15,500 bases of DNA from Thiomicrospira sp. UBA5634 (GTDB lineage Bacteria > Pseudomonadota > Gammaproteobacteria > Thiomicrospirales > Thiomicrospiraceae): positions 1 through 15,500 of the forward strand of contig DIJW01000180.1 of NCBI GenBank assembly GCA_002421475.1, in the 5' to 3' direction. The notes beneath the pieces are model-generated. The model worked only from the letters and a program-made list of their open reading frames with translations, was not told the origin of the DNA and ran no database searches. This document shows positions 6,236-12,392 of the stretch, piece after piece; within the stretch, counting starts at the first letter, position 1; the number at the start of each line of letters is the position of its first letter. Both the position numbers and the translations under genes were made by a program.

Positions 6236-7243
6236 TTATTGACCGCTAATAAAATCAATAATGCTTTTATCACCCATTAGACGACTATAAGGCGTCGTAT
6301 CTTGCACCGCAGCTTGTTCACTTTGTGGCGAAACCCCGCGGGTTTTCACGTTACGTTTTGATACGGTTCGATTTTGGGCATCCGTTACCGTCATAGAGGT
6401 ATCGCGATTCACCATTTTTAGACTGGCCACTCGTGCATCGGTGGTTCTAACCGACACAGGTGTTGCGTTGGTCGTAAGCTGAATTTTGATATTCCCTGTC
6501 TTTGCCACTTTATAGTTTTCAGCGGTTAATTGTTGCTCAATCAATTTAGCTAATGCTTGCGAGTTCGCATCCGCAGCGACAACAAACACCGCGTTTTGTT
6601 TTTGCTCACTCATGTGCTGATAAATCGCTTGGGTTAAACCTGTCACTTTAGGTTCACTAAACTGAGGCTGTAGCACTTGCAGGATGCTCAAAATAGATGT
6701 CAAATCTGCTGATTGGTTCAAAACGGCACGGCTATTTTTTAACTGTTCAAACAAACTGGTGTTTTTATAGAGTTTAAAATCATTATCCAACTGACCATGT
6801 GCCGTATTTAATTTATTACGATAATGCTGCACCAACGCCGGGCGATTCACTCTTACCAAAACCTGAACCTGTGCACCGACAGTTTGCTGATCAAAAACCT
6901 CTACGCCGATAAAATCAATATTTTGTGTCTGGGTGAGTACTTGATTGCGGTAAGTTTGATCAATCGTTTCATCGCCGTCTTTCATCGTAACCGATAAATT
7001 CGCCTCTGACTGTGACTTAACCGACACAGAAATGCGCGCGGCAATTTTCGCCAACGCATCATTTTGTGCGGTAACTTGGCTATCACCAAAACCATCCGCA
7101 TAAAAATAACTGGCGTTATCTCCAGGTACTATCATTTCACTTTGTGCTTTGGTTACCGAAGCGGATGTTTGTTTACTCGGTGCTGCCACACATCCCAGCA
7201 TTAACGTTGCAACAGCAAGCCCAAAAAGGGTTTTTTTCAACAT
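6236..7243 (-). CDS. LPP20-family outer-membrane lipoprotein (335 aa)
   Basis: The start at 7243 follows AAGAGGTAG. Residues 1-17 form a lipoprotein signal with lipobox LMLGC, giving acylated C18. Residue +2 is Val, so Lol sorting to the outer membrane is predicted. Residues about 48-150 resemble the LPP20 domain: YADGFGDSQVTAQNDALAKI followed by AARISVSVKSQSEAN and the later strand VGAQVQVLVRVNR. Residues about 215-285 look like a second alpha/beta region that starts AVFVVAADANSQALAKLIEQ. The C-terminus (TTPYSRLMGDKSIIDFISGQ) is unlike standard short LPP20 proteins, which are usually under about 200 residues. It is the last gene before the second terminator in a run of lipoprotein genes. LPP20-like proteins include FlgP and other envelope factors. 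No flagellar gene is visible here, so I do not assign that role. Confidence 0.8.
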   Translation of the reverse strand: MLKKTLFGLAVATLMLGCVAAPSKQTSASVTKAQSEMIVPGDNASYFYADGFGDSQVTAQNDALAKIAARISVSVKSQSEANLSVTMKDGDETIDQTYRNQVLTQTQNIDFIGVEVFDQQTVGAQVQVLVRVNRPALVQHYRNKLNTAHGQLDNDFKLYKNTSLFEQLKNSRAVLNQSADLTSILSILQVLQPQFSEPKVTGLTQAIYQHMSEQKQNAVFVVAADANSQALAKLIEQQLTAENYKVAKTGNIKIQLTTNATPVSVRTTDARVASLKMVNRDTSMTVTDAQNRTVSKRNVKTRGVSPQSEQAAVQDTTPYSRLMGDKSIIDFISGQ

Positions 7244-7275
7244 GGTTCTACCTCTTGTTTGTTATATGAGCTGAG

Positions 7276-8526
7276 TTATTTTTTTGCTTGGAGTTTTTCC
7301 ATTTGCTTTTTCTGACTGGCATCCGCATCTAACACAATCTGCACCACCGAGCGGTACTTACCTGCTAATGCATTTTGCTTGTATGCGTAATACGTCCCCA
7401 TGCCGATCGAAGGCAATAAATAAACCATATTTTCAACTAAACGAGCGACCCGCTGCTCCATTAAATGACGTTGTTGAACCGGAACAAAAAAAGTCGACTG
7501 CGCCAAAGCGGCAAGTTCTTTATCGAAATTTTGCAAACTCCCTCGTGCCATTAACGACGAGGTAGCAAGGGTATAAAGTACCGCTGCATCACCGGCTCCG
7601 CTTTTTACTTCATCCAAGGCCAATTTTAGATTTTGCGCCAATAACACATTTTCTGCCGACAAGTTAATATCACTTTTCAGTGCTTCAACCGCGTTATCTA
7701 AGACTTGGAAGTTAATTTTTTGTTTTTGATCTGCCTCTTCTTCAGCGGCTTTTATTTGCGTGTCCAACACAGCAATTTGTTCGTTGAACTGCGTCACCTC
7801 ACTTGCTGACAAAGGACTTAACTCACCCTTATAACCTTTGGCCTTCGTCGCTTTATCATCCTCCAAACGTTTGGCGATATCGGCTTTATCTTTTTTTAGC
7901 ATGGCTACTTGATCAAATGCATCCTGCATTTCGCGATTGGTGGTATCTAAATCCTTTTGATAACTGATCGGCATAATCGACACGATAGCGGCATAGATAT
8001 TTGGATATTGCGTTGCTTGGACTGCTTCGATGCGTTGCGGTTTTTTATCTTGCGCATCGACAAACTCTAAAAACTGATCCAATTTCGATGAATACTTCAA
8101 CATATTTGGCCAGTTTTCAGGATTATCACCATACATCACATTAATTTTTTTATAGGCGACAAAGGTTAATGGCGAAATGCCCGGCGCAATGTAACCACCC
8201 AATTGCTGCCGCTGAAATGGATCGGAATAATGACGCGTTGCAAACCACGGATCATTAGCCAAGGCTTTGTTGATCACTTTACTTTGTTGCTCGGTCATCT
8301 CTGCAGCCATTTGCGCCGGCCAAGTCGCATCGGCCGAAATCGGCATATTATTAATAATATGATGATTAATGCGTAACATACCGGTACCAACAGCTACACG
8401 GTTCGCCTGCGCTTCAACCGTTGGAGTTTCCAACGCCACGATTAAGGTCTCACCTAACGACGCGCAGCCTGACAAGGTTGCCAAACCAACTATGAAGGTT
8501 GATATAGCGAATAAACGTTTAAGCAT
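7276..8526 (-). CDS. Uncharacterised outer-membrane lipoprotein with coiled coil (416 aa)
   Basis: The start at 8526 follows AAAGGAT. The signal ends in the lipobox TLSGC (C21), with Ala at +2, so outer-membrane sorting is predicted. I do not recognise the family. The protein is mostly helical. Residues about 195-270 are rich in Lys, Glu, Asp and Gln with heptad-like spacing (MLKKDKADIAKRLEDDKATK, AVLDTQIKAAEEEADQKQK) and should form a coiled coil. A hydrophobic stretch follows near residues 365-385 (ENMVYLLPSIGMGTYYAYK), and the C-terminus is basic and helical (KKQMEKLQAKK). It lies between two other lipoprotein genes with gaps of about 33 bp, so it is co-transcribed. A rod-like periplasmic spacer or scaffold between outer membrane and wall is a reasonable structural guess, nothing more. 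Confidence 0.8.
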   Translation of the reverse strand: MLKRLFAISTFIVGLATLSGCASLGETLIVALETPTVEAQANRVAVGTGMLRINHHIINNMPISADATWPAQMAAEMTEQQSKVINKALANDPWFATRHYSDPFQRQQLGGYIAPGISPLTFVAYKKINVMYGDNPENWPNMLKYSSKLDQFLEFVDAQDKKPQRIEAVQATQYPNIYAAIVSIMPISYQKDLDTTNREMQDAFDQVAMLKKDKADIAKRLEDDKATKAKGYKGELSPLSASEVTQFNEQIAVLDTQIKAAEEEADQKQKINFQVLDNAVEALKSDINLSAENVLLAQNLKLALDEVKSGAGDAAVLYTLATSSLMARGSLQNFDKELAALAQSTFFVPVQQRHLMEQRVARLVENMVYLLPSIGMGTYYAYKQNALAGKYRSVVQIVLDADASQKKQMEKLQAKK

Positions 8527-8560
8527 CTAACTATCCTTTAATTATCTTTTTATCTAATTC

Positions 8561-9493
8561 TTATTGAATAAAAAACTGCTGATTTAACTCTTGATTAAGC
8601 TGTTGATTTTTCAACTGTTGACTTTGGGTTAATACTAACAAGCGATAAAAGTTGTCAAAACGTGCTTTTGCCGCAGCAACAATTTCATTTTTATTGCCAC
8701 CCAATTTAAACGCCTCATCGTAAGCGTCTTTAGCTTTCGCAGTCGTTTTTAGGTTTTCGGTACGACTGCCCAAGGCTTCAAATAACACCGCTAAATCATA
8801 ATAAAAGTTCATATCTCTTTTACCTTTGAACTTCAACATATCTTCAATTGCAGATTCAAAGTTGCCTCTTTCAGCAAAGCCGATGACATGCGATAACTCA
8901 GACGGCAAGGGTAAAAACTCACGTAACTGATTGGTTCGCGTAGGTGAAATATCACTGACGAATTTTTTAACGACCGTCTGACTGGCACGAGACAGAATGT
9001 CTTGTTTACTCGGTAAACGGTTAGGGTCAGAGGAAAAACGAATTTCACTGGCATCATAAATTTTGCTTAAAACCGGTGTTGAACCCTTCGATAAGGTAAA
9101 GGTAATTTTCATTGACGCTCTACGCTCTTTCGCCGCTTCGATATATTGATAATCCAATACCTCCATATCGAGCACGACGCTGGCCATATCGTAAATTGGA
9201 TGCAAGGTAATAAAACTGGTTTCGGTAATTTGAGCACGAATCTGATTGACTAAATTGCGCATCAATAAATCCGCTTCAACTTTCGCCGGAGGCGTAGCCG
9301 CGAACTGCAAATCAGGGTTAATCGCAAAGGTTAAATACACTCCTTCAGCCGTTTCACCACCACTTTTTAACTCTTCAATTTTCTGAATATCTGCCGGTGG
9401 CGTATACGAAGGCACCACAATTTTGGTGTTTTGAGCACAACCGGCTAACAACATAACCAGTGACGCACTTGCAAATAGATTTCTTACTAACAT
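8561..9493 (-). CDS. Uncharacterised outer-membrane lipoprotein, LpoB/CsgG-like region (310 aa)
   Basis: The start at 9493 follows AAAAAGGAA. The lipobox LLAGC places the lipid on C19, with Ala at +2, predicting outer-membrane sorting. Residues about 45-190 alternate strands and helices in the manner of the CsgG/LpoB/LptE-like small alpha/beta lipoproteins: VEADLLMRNLVNQIRAQI, then VVLDMEVLDYQYIEAAKER, then ASMKITFTLSKG. Residues about 205-285 are helical pairs resembling one or two TPR units (VIGFAERGNFESAIEDMLKF, FYYDLAVLFEALG, AKDAYDEAFKLGG). The tail is strikingly Gln/Asn-rich (TQSQQLKNQQLNQELNQQ). A role in activating a peptidoglycan enzyme, by analogy with LpoB and given the neighbouring transglycosylase gene, is inference. 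The family call needs a profile search. Confidence 0.75.
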   Translation of the reverse strand: MLVRNLFASASLVMLLAGCAQNTKIVVPSYTPPADIQKIEELKSGGETAEGVYLTFAINPDLQFAATPPAKVEADLLMRNLVNQIRAQITETSFITLHPIYDMASVVLDMEVLDYQYIEAAKERRASMKITFTLSKGSTPVLSKIYDASEIRFSSDPNRLPSKQDILSRASQTVVKKFVSDISPTRTNQLREFLPLPSELSHVIGFAERGNFESAIEDMLKFKGKRDMNFYYDLAVLFEALGSRTENLKTTAKAKDAYDEAFKLGGNKNEIVAAAKARFDNFYRLLVLTQSQQLKNQQLNQELNQQFFIQ

Positions 9494-9541
9494 ACTGAAT
9501 TCCTTTTTTATAAAACTATGATGACTGAATCTTTGACGTTA

Positions 9542-10702
9542 TTAACTGAGATTTTGGTAACTCTGTTTCGCCGCCAATACTTTACGCAGATAGTTTTTTG
9601 TTTCGTCATAGGGCAGATTATTAAGTAATGTGCCATGCACTCGTGTTGACGACATCTGGTTTATGCGATCATACATCGGCGTTAACTTGGTACTACCGGT
9701 AAAAGCACGTGCAACATTGCCCGGCCCGGTGTTATAGGCCGCAATCGCACAATATAGGCGAGATTGCGGGTCTTTCACTTCGTTAAAATAACGGTTGTGC
9801 AAAATATGTAAATACGCCGAGCCCATTTGCAGATTATTACGTGGGGTATACAAGTAACTGGGAGAAACTAATCTGGGTTCACCATAAATTAACTTGCTGG
9901 CATCCAACCCAGCCGAACGCGGCACGATTTGCATTAAACCAAACGCAGGTACATGCGATTTTGCTAACGGATTAAATGCACTTTCACACTTCGCAATCGC
10001 CATCACCAACGAAGGTTCAATCTGCCAGCGCTTGGCTTGTTGATTGACGTCCAGCAAATAACGCTGCTCTGCTTGATTTAATTGTTTAGCACTCAAAGGC
10101 ATGACATAACGGGTTAGATTTTGTCCTTGCGATGTTGTCACAATTTGTGCTCTCGGCAAGGTTTGATTAAGTTGTACCGGGTTGTATTTGGGAGATATAG
10201 TTGGCGATTTTTCAGCAACAAGGCTACCTGCTAAGCGATTTAATTTAATATTTTCTTCAGCAGTGAAGTCATTCAACGCATGATCCATCGGATCACGATC
10301 GACTAACTTAAACAAGTCAGCCCGATTCAGTTGTCGAATCATTTCGTTAATTTCTGCACGCTGCTGACCACTCGGCGGCGTAACGCTTTCAATTCTCACT
10401 TCACCTTTTTCATAATCAATCACTAACTTATGCGCAAGAGTCTCATCATAGGTAACCCATTTAGTCGGCGCTGAAACTTCAGGATCTCGCCAACGAGTGC
10501 TTAAGGTTTTTTTGTATTTTACAAACTCGGTTTCATACAGTTGTTTATAAGCTGCGAATGCTTGATTTAAGGCCGTCTCATAATCTGAAAAAGCTTGAAG
10601 CTCTTGCTGTTTGTAGACCTCAAACTCATCCGTTTGAGCCAAAGCACTCAGTGGCCAAAAAGGTAAGCTGGCGCCTAATGTTAAAAACTGGCGTCTTTGC
10701 AT
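9542..10702 (-). CDS. MltC-like membrane-independent lytic murein transglycosylase with Tat signal
   Basis: From the ATG at 10702 the protein has 386 residues. A GTG at 10717 would add five, but GGAG nine bases before the ATG decides for the ATG. The N-terminus MQRRQFLTLGASLPFWPLSA has a twin-arginine RRxFL motif and an ALA cleavage site without a lipobox Cys, so it should be a soluble periplasmic protein. E. coli MltC is instead a lipoprotein. Residues about 60-115 match the MltC-type N-terminal domain (KYKKTLSTRWRDP, KWVTYDETLAHKLVIDYEKG). The SLT domain spans about 220-345: AIAKCESAFNP with catalytic E240, GLMQIVPRSAG, and AIAAYNTGPGNVARAF with the AYN motif (322-324). It would cleave the MurNAc-GlcNAc bond to form 1,6-anhydro ends. 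It sits amid lipoprotein genes, which suggests local wall opening for an envelope assembly (inference). Confidence 0.9.
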   Translation of the reverse strand: MQRRQFLTLGASLPFWPLSALAQTDEFEVYKQQELQAFSDYETALNQAFAAYKQLYETEFVKYKKTLSTRWRDPEVSAPTKWVTYDETLAHKLVIDYEKGEVRIESVTPPSGQQRAEINEMIRQLNRADLFKLVDRDPMDHALNDFTAEENIKLNRLAGSLVAEKSPTISPKYNPVQLNQTLPRAQIVTTSQGQNLTRYVMPLSAKQLNQAEQRYLLDVNQQAKRWQIEPSLVMAIAKCESAFNPLAKSHVPAFGLMQIVPRSAGLDASKLIYGEPRLVSPSYLYTPRNNLQMGSAYLHILHNRYFNEVKDPQSRLYCAIAAYNTGPGNVARAFTGSTKLTPMYDRINQMSSTRVHGTLLNNLPYDETKNYLRKVLAAKQSYQNLS

Positions 10703-10720
10703 AAAGATTTTCTCCACGGA

Positions 10721-11203
10721 TTATTGCAGCGGCACAACCCACAAATATAAACGCTGAGTAACCGCGTCATACCACTCAGCCTTAACCTGGGCGCGGACTT
10801 TTGCAGTGTCATCAGCGGAAGTAATTTCGGCGTAATCAATGTGCGACTCCCGCACACCAACTTGATCGTTATAACTTTGAGTCGATTTGGTCACTTTGGA
10901 ATGTAATGAAATTTCGGTTCCAAACTGTGCTTTTGCTAACTCCACTAAACTTTGGTCCAAAACCAGTTCACGTGTTTTTTCACGCCCCTGAATATGTAAC
11001 GGGCTAGACCGAACAATTCCTTCATTTGGTTGAAATCCGGCCTGCGTCCAAGCCGGTCGACCATTCGCATCCGTCACCGTTTTTGTAGCGGAGTTTGTCA
11101 TACAACCGTTCAGCAACCCTACCAAAGAAACAATGAACAACATTAATGCAAACTTAACCCTACGCCAACTTAATTGATTAAGCGGCACAACATCTAAACT
11201 CAT
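10721..11203 (-). CDS. Small LPP20-like outer-membrane lipoprotein (160 aa)
   Basis: The start at 11203 is supported by AAAGGAAG nine bases upstream. The signal is long, with a basic WRRVKFAL stretch before the hydrophobic core and a lipobox LLNGC at C34. Asn at -2 is atypical but the Gly-Cys is normal. Residue +2 is Met, so outer-membrane sorting is predicted. The mature part (about 127 residues) has an LPP20/LpoB-like order: GRPAWTQAG, then a helix REKTRELVLDQSLVELAKAQ, the strand TEISLHSKVTKSTQSYND, and a C-terminal strand AVTQRLYLWVVPLQ. This is close to the FlgP/LPP20 small-lipoprotein pattern of a helix followed by beta-hairpins, but I cannot be sure of the family. Its stop lies 18 bp before the start of the transglycosylase gene, so the two are translated from one message. 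Confidence 0.75.
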   Translation of the reverse strand: MSLDVVPLNQLSWRRVKFALMLFIVSLVGLLNGCMTNSATKTVTDANGRPAWTQAGFQPNEGIVRSSPLHIQGREKTRELVLDQSLVELAKAQFGTEISLHSKVTKSTQSYNDQVGVRESHIDYAEITSADDTAKVRAQVKAEWYDAVTQRLYLWVVPLQ

Positions 11204-11270
11204 CCGATAGCTTCCTTTAAAACAAGACTTAAAATCGAGTTACAACCGTTATCTAAAAATAACCGATGAA

Positions 11271-11441
11271 TTATTTCGTAACGCGATCCAATTCTTTGAA
11301 AGACTTGTCCGATTCCGCTTTTTGCGCGTTGGCTTTTTCTTGCTGCAGTTTAATCCGGTCCGCTTCGCTCATCATTGTGCTCGCACAAGCACCCAGACTG
11401 AACAAAACCGCTACTAACATCAACCATTTAAATTTCATCAT
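11271..11441 (-). CDS. Very small helical lipoprotein (56 aa)
   Basis: The ATG at 11441 is favoured because GGTGA lies five bases upstream. An ATG at 11453 without a ribosome site would add four residues, and the next ATG at 11438 would remove one. The signal MMKFKWLMLVAVLFSLGAC ends in the lipobox SLGAC, with Ala at +2. The mature part is only about 38 residues, almost entirely charged helix (SEADRIKLQQEKANAQKAES) and ends in Lys. In length, helicity and terminal Lys it recalls Braun's lipoprotein, but the sequence is not Lpp and the heptad pattern is weak. It follows directly after the first internal terminator and precedes the 160-aa lipoprotein gene by about 67 bp. Function unknown. Confidence 0.7.
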   Translation of the reverse strand: MMKFKWLMLVAVLFSLGACASTMMSEADRIKLQQEKANAQKAESDKSFKELDRVTK

Positions 11442-11476
11442 TTCGTTCACCATTGTGGATTACATTTAATAGATAT

Positions 11477-11504
11477 AAAAAAGCCCCGAAAACTCGGGGC
11501 TTTT
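11477..11504 (-). terminator. Intrinsic terminator between the first and second lipoprotein genes
   Basis: The stem AAAAGCCCCGA / TCGGGGCTTTT (11479-11489 and 11494-11504) is 11 bp with a 4-nt loop. On the minus strand it ends in six U. It begins 10 bp after the stop of the 197-aa lipoprotein gene and ends about 35 bp before the start of the 56-aa lipoprotein gene, leaving little space for a new promoter. It probably reduces, rather than blocks, transcription of the downstream genes. Confidence 0.9.
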
Positions 11505-11514
11505 AACCAGCAAC

Positions 11515-12108
11515 TTATTGCATAGGTTGTTTTGCGATTTCTGCTGACATTTCGTCAAACGATTTTTGTGCTTGGAACTGCTGCCATAATGCTTTGTCAT
11601 TTTTCATGCTGGTGCTAACTGACTGCTGAATGATTTTTTCCGCATTCGCTTTATCAATCCCCATCAATACAAAATAACGCCCATCCGGTGCTTGTAACGA
11701 TTTATAGATTTTTGAACCATTTAACTCTTGGTTTGCAACGGTACGTAATGTTGAACTTGCCGCGGCATCAACTGTTTCTTCATTACCAACACCGGTTGTA
11801 CCTAAATAACTTTTCACCATTTTTTGTGCCGTTACCTGAACTTGTTCCGCTAAACGTCCACGTGCATCAGCCGCTGCACGATCACGCATAAATGAAATAC
11901 CGGCTTTTGATGGCTCAGAAACACCCACTGCTGAAATTTCAACGCCTGGAACCGGCTCATCACAAATCCAACCCGGTGCTGCCGTAGTTGTGCCTGGGAA
12001 CATACAATCTGGAACAGGTGCAGCCGCTTCTTTTTTAACTTCTTTACCGCCACACGCCACTAACAACCCTGTCATTGACAGGACTAATGCTAACTTAACA
12101 ACCTTCAT
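11515..12108 (-). CDS. LPP20-family lipoprotein (197 aa), first gene of the envelope operon
   Basis: The ATG at 12108 is fixed by AAGGAGAG six bases upstream. An in-frame ATG at 12135 would put the ribosome site inside the gene. The signal MKVVKLALVLSMTGLLVAC gives acylated C19, with Gly at +2, predicting outer-membrane sorting. A Lys/Glu/Ala/Pro-rich linker follows, then a Cys pair (PVPDCMFPG at C35, GWICDEP at C49) that may form a disulphide. Residues about 56-165 are a typical LPP20 domain: ISAVGVSEPSKAG, the helix FMRDRAAADARGRLAEQVQV with its Ala-rich and Arg-rich pattern, then KIYKSLQAPDGRYFVLMGID. The C-terminus is helical (KALWQQFQAQKSFDEMSAEI). It lies closest to the strong promoter and is followed by a terminator, so it should be the most abundant protein of the set. 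Relatives in this broad family act in envelope and flagellar structures. Confidence 0.85.
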   Translation of the reverse strand: MKVVKLALVLSMTGLLVACGGKEVKKEAAAPVPDCMFPGTTTAAPGWICDEPVPGVEISAVGVSEPSKAGISFMRDRAAADARGRLAEQVQVTAQKMVKSYLGTTGVGNEETVDAAASSTLRTVANQELNGSKIYKSLQAPDGRYFVLMGIDKANAEKIIQQSVSTSMKNDKALWQQFQAQKSFDEMSAEIAKQPMQ

Positions 12109-12170
12109 ATATCTCTCCTTAACAGTTAATCTCAAAACACCAGCCGCCTCTATAGGCCGATTACCGTTCG

Positions 12171-12198
12171 ATTATAGTCGTTTTATACGCCATGTAAA
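12171..12198 (-). promoter_or_regulatory. Near-consensus sigma-70 promoter of the lipoprotein operon
   Basis: On the minus strand TTTACA (12198-12193) is separated by 16 bp from a perfect TATAAT (12176-12171). The expected transcription start near 12165 leaves a leader of about 55 nt before the ATG at 12108. This is the best promoter seen in the window. Confidence 0.75.
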
Positions 12199-12392
12199 CC
12201 AGTTAAAAAAACCTAAGTTTTTTTATTTCACTGCGCATCCAAGCGCCATTTAGTAGATAATTCTACAACATCAAACGCTTAGCTAAACTGAGCGAAATCA
12301 AGAAAAATAACCCAGTGAACTAAAACTTGTTTCTCCAACAAAACAGTGCTGAGTTATAGTTATTTAATCTCGCTTAATTACAGGTTAAAACA
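12199..12392. other. Divergent intergenic region between the lipoprotein operon and the RND genes
   Basis: Besides the A/T tract, this AT-rich stretch holds two small dyads: GTAGA-TAAT-TCTAC (12253-12266), and CGCTTAG-CTAAA-CTGAGCG (12276-12294, one mismatch). Both are weak. For the rightward genes TATAGT at about 12355-12360 could be a -10 box, but no good -35 lies at the right distance. AGGT eight bases before the ATG at 12393 is a modest ribosome site. No open reading frame with a credible start and no RNA gene was found. Confidence 0.4.
12205..12224. promoter_or_regulatory. A7/T7 tract upstream of the lipoprotein promoter (UP-element-like)
   Basis: Seven A followed by CCTAAG and seven T, forming AAAAAAAC-CTAA-GTTTTTTT, lies 7-26 bp upstream of the -35 box. 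Phased A/T tracts at this position can bind the RNA polymerase alpha subunit or bend DNA and raise promoter strength. It could also fold as a weak A-U hairpin. Confidence 0.4.

Noticed and set aside
4284..7199. A 16-bp identical word TGCCACACATCCCAGC at 4284-4299 and 7184-7199
   Set aside because: One copy encodes part of a barrel strand and the other a lipobox, in different proteins. A single shared 16-mer in 15.5 kb has a few per cent chance of arising by coincidence and there is no third copy.
11204..11270. Short dyad GTTAT-CTAAAA-ATAAC as a third internal terminator
   Set aside because: A 5-bp A/T-rich stem without a U-run is too weak to terminate transcription.
6236..12108. Flagellar FlgO/FlgP/FlgT-type outer ring operon
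   Set aside because: LPP20-like lipoproteins recall FlgP, but no FlgO or FlgT-like sequence, flagellar gene or flagellar promoter was seen, and the transglycosylase is MltC-like rather than FlgJ-like.
11990..12253. A plus-strand open frame of 87 codons opposite the first lipoprotein gene and its promoter
   Set aside because: It has no ribosome site and lies antisense to the signal peptide of a well-supported lipoprotein gene. Its extent simply reflects the reverse-strand codon pattern.
12253..12266. Dyad GTAGA-TAAT-TCTAC as an operator for the RND genes
   Set aside because: Arms of 5 bp are common by chance and no regulator gene is adjacent. It is only mentioned in the intergenic entry.
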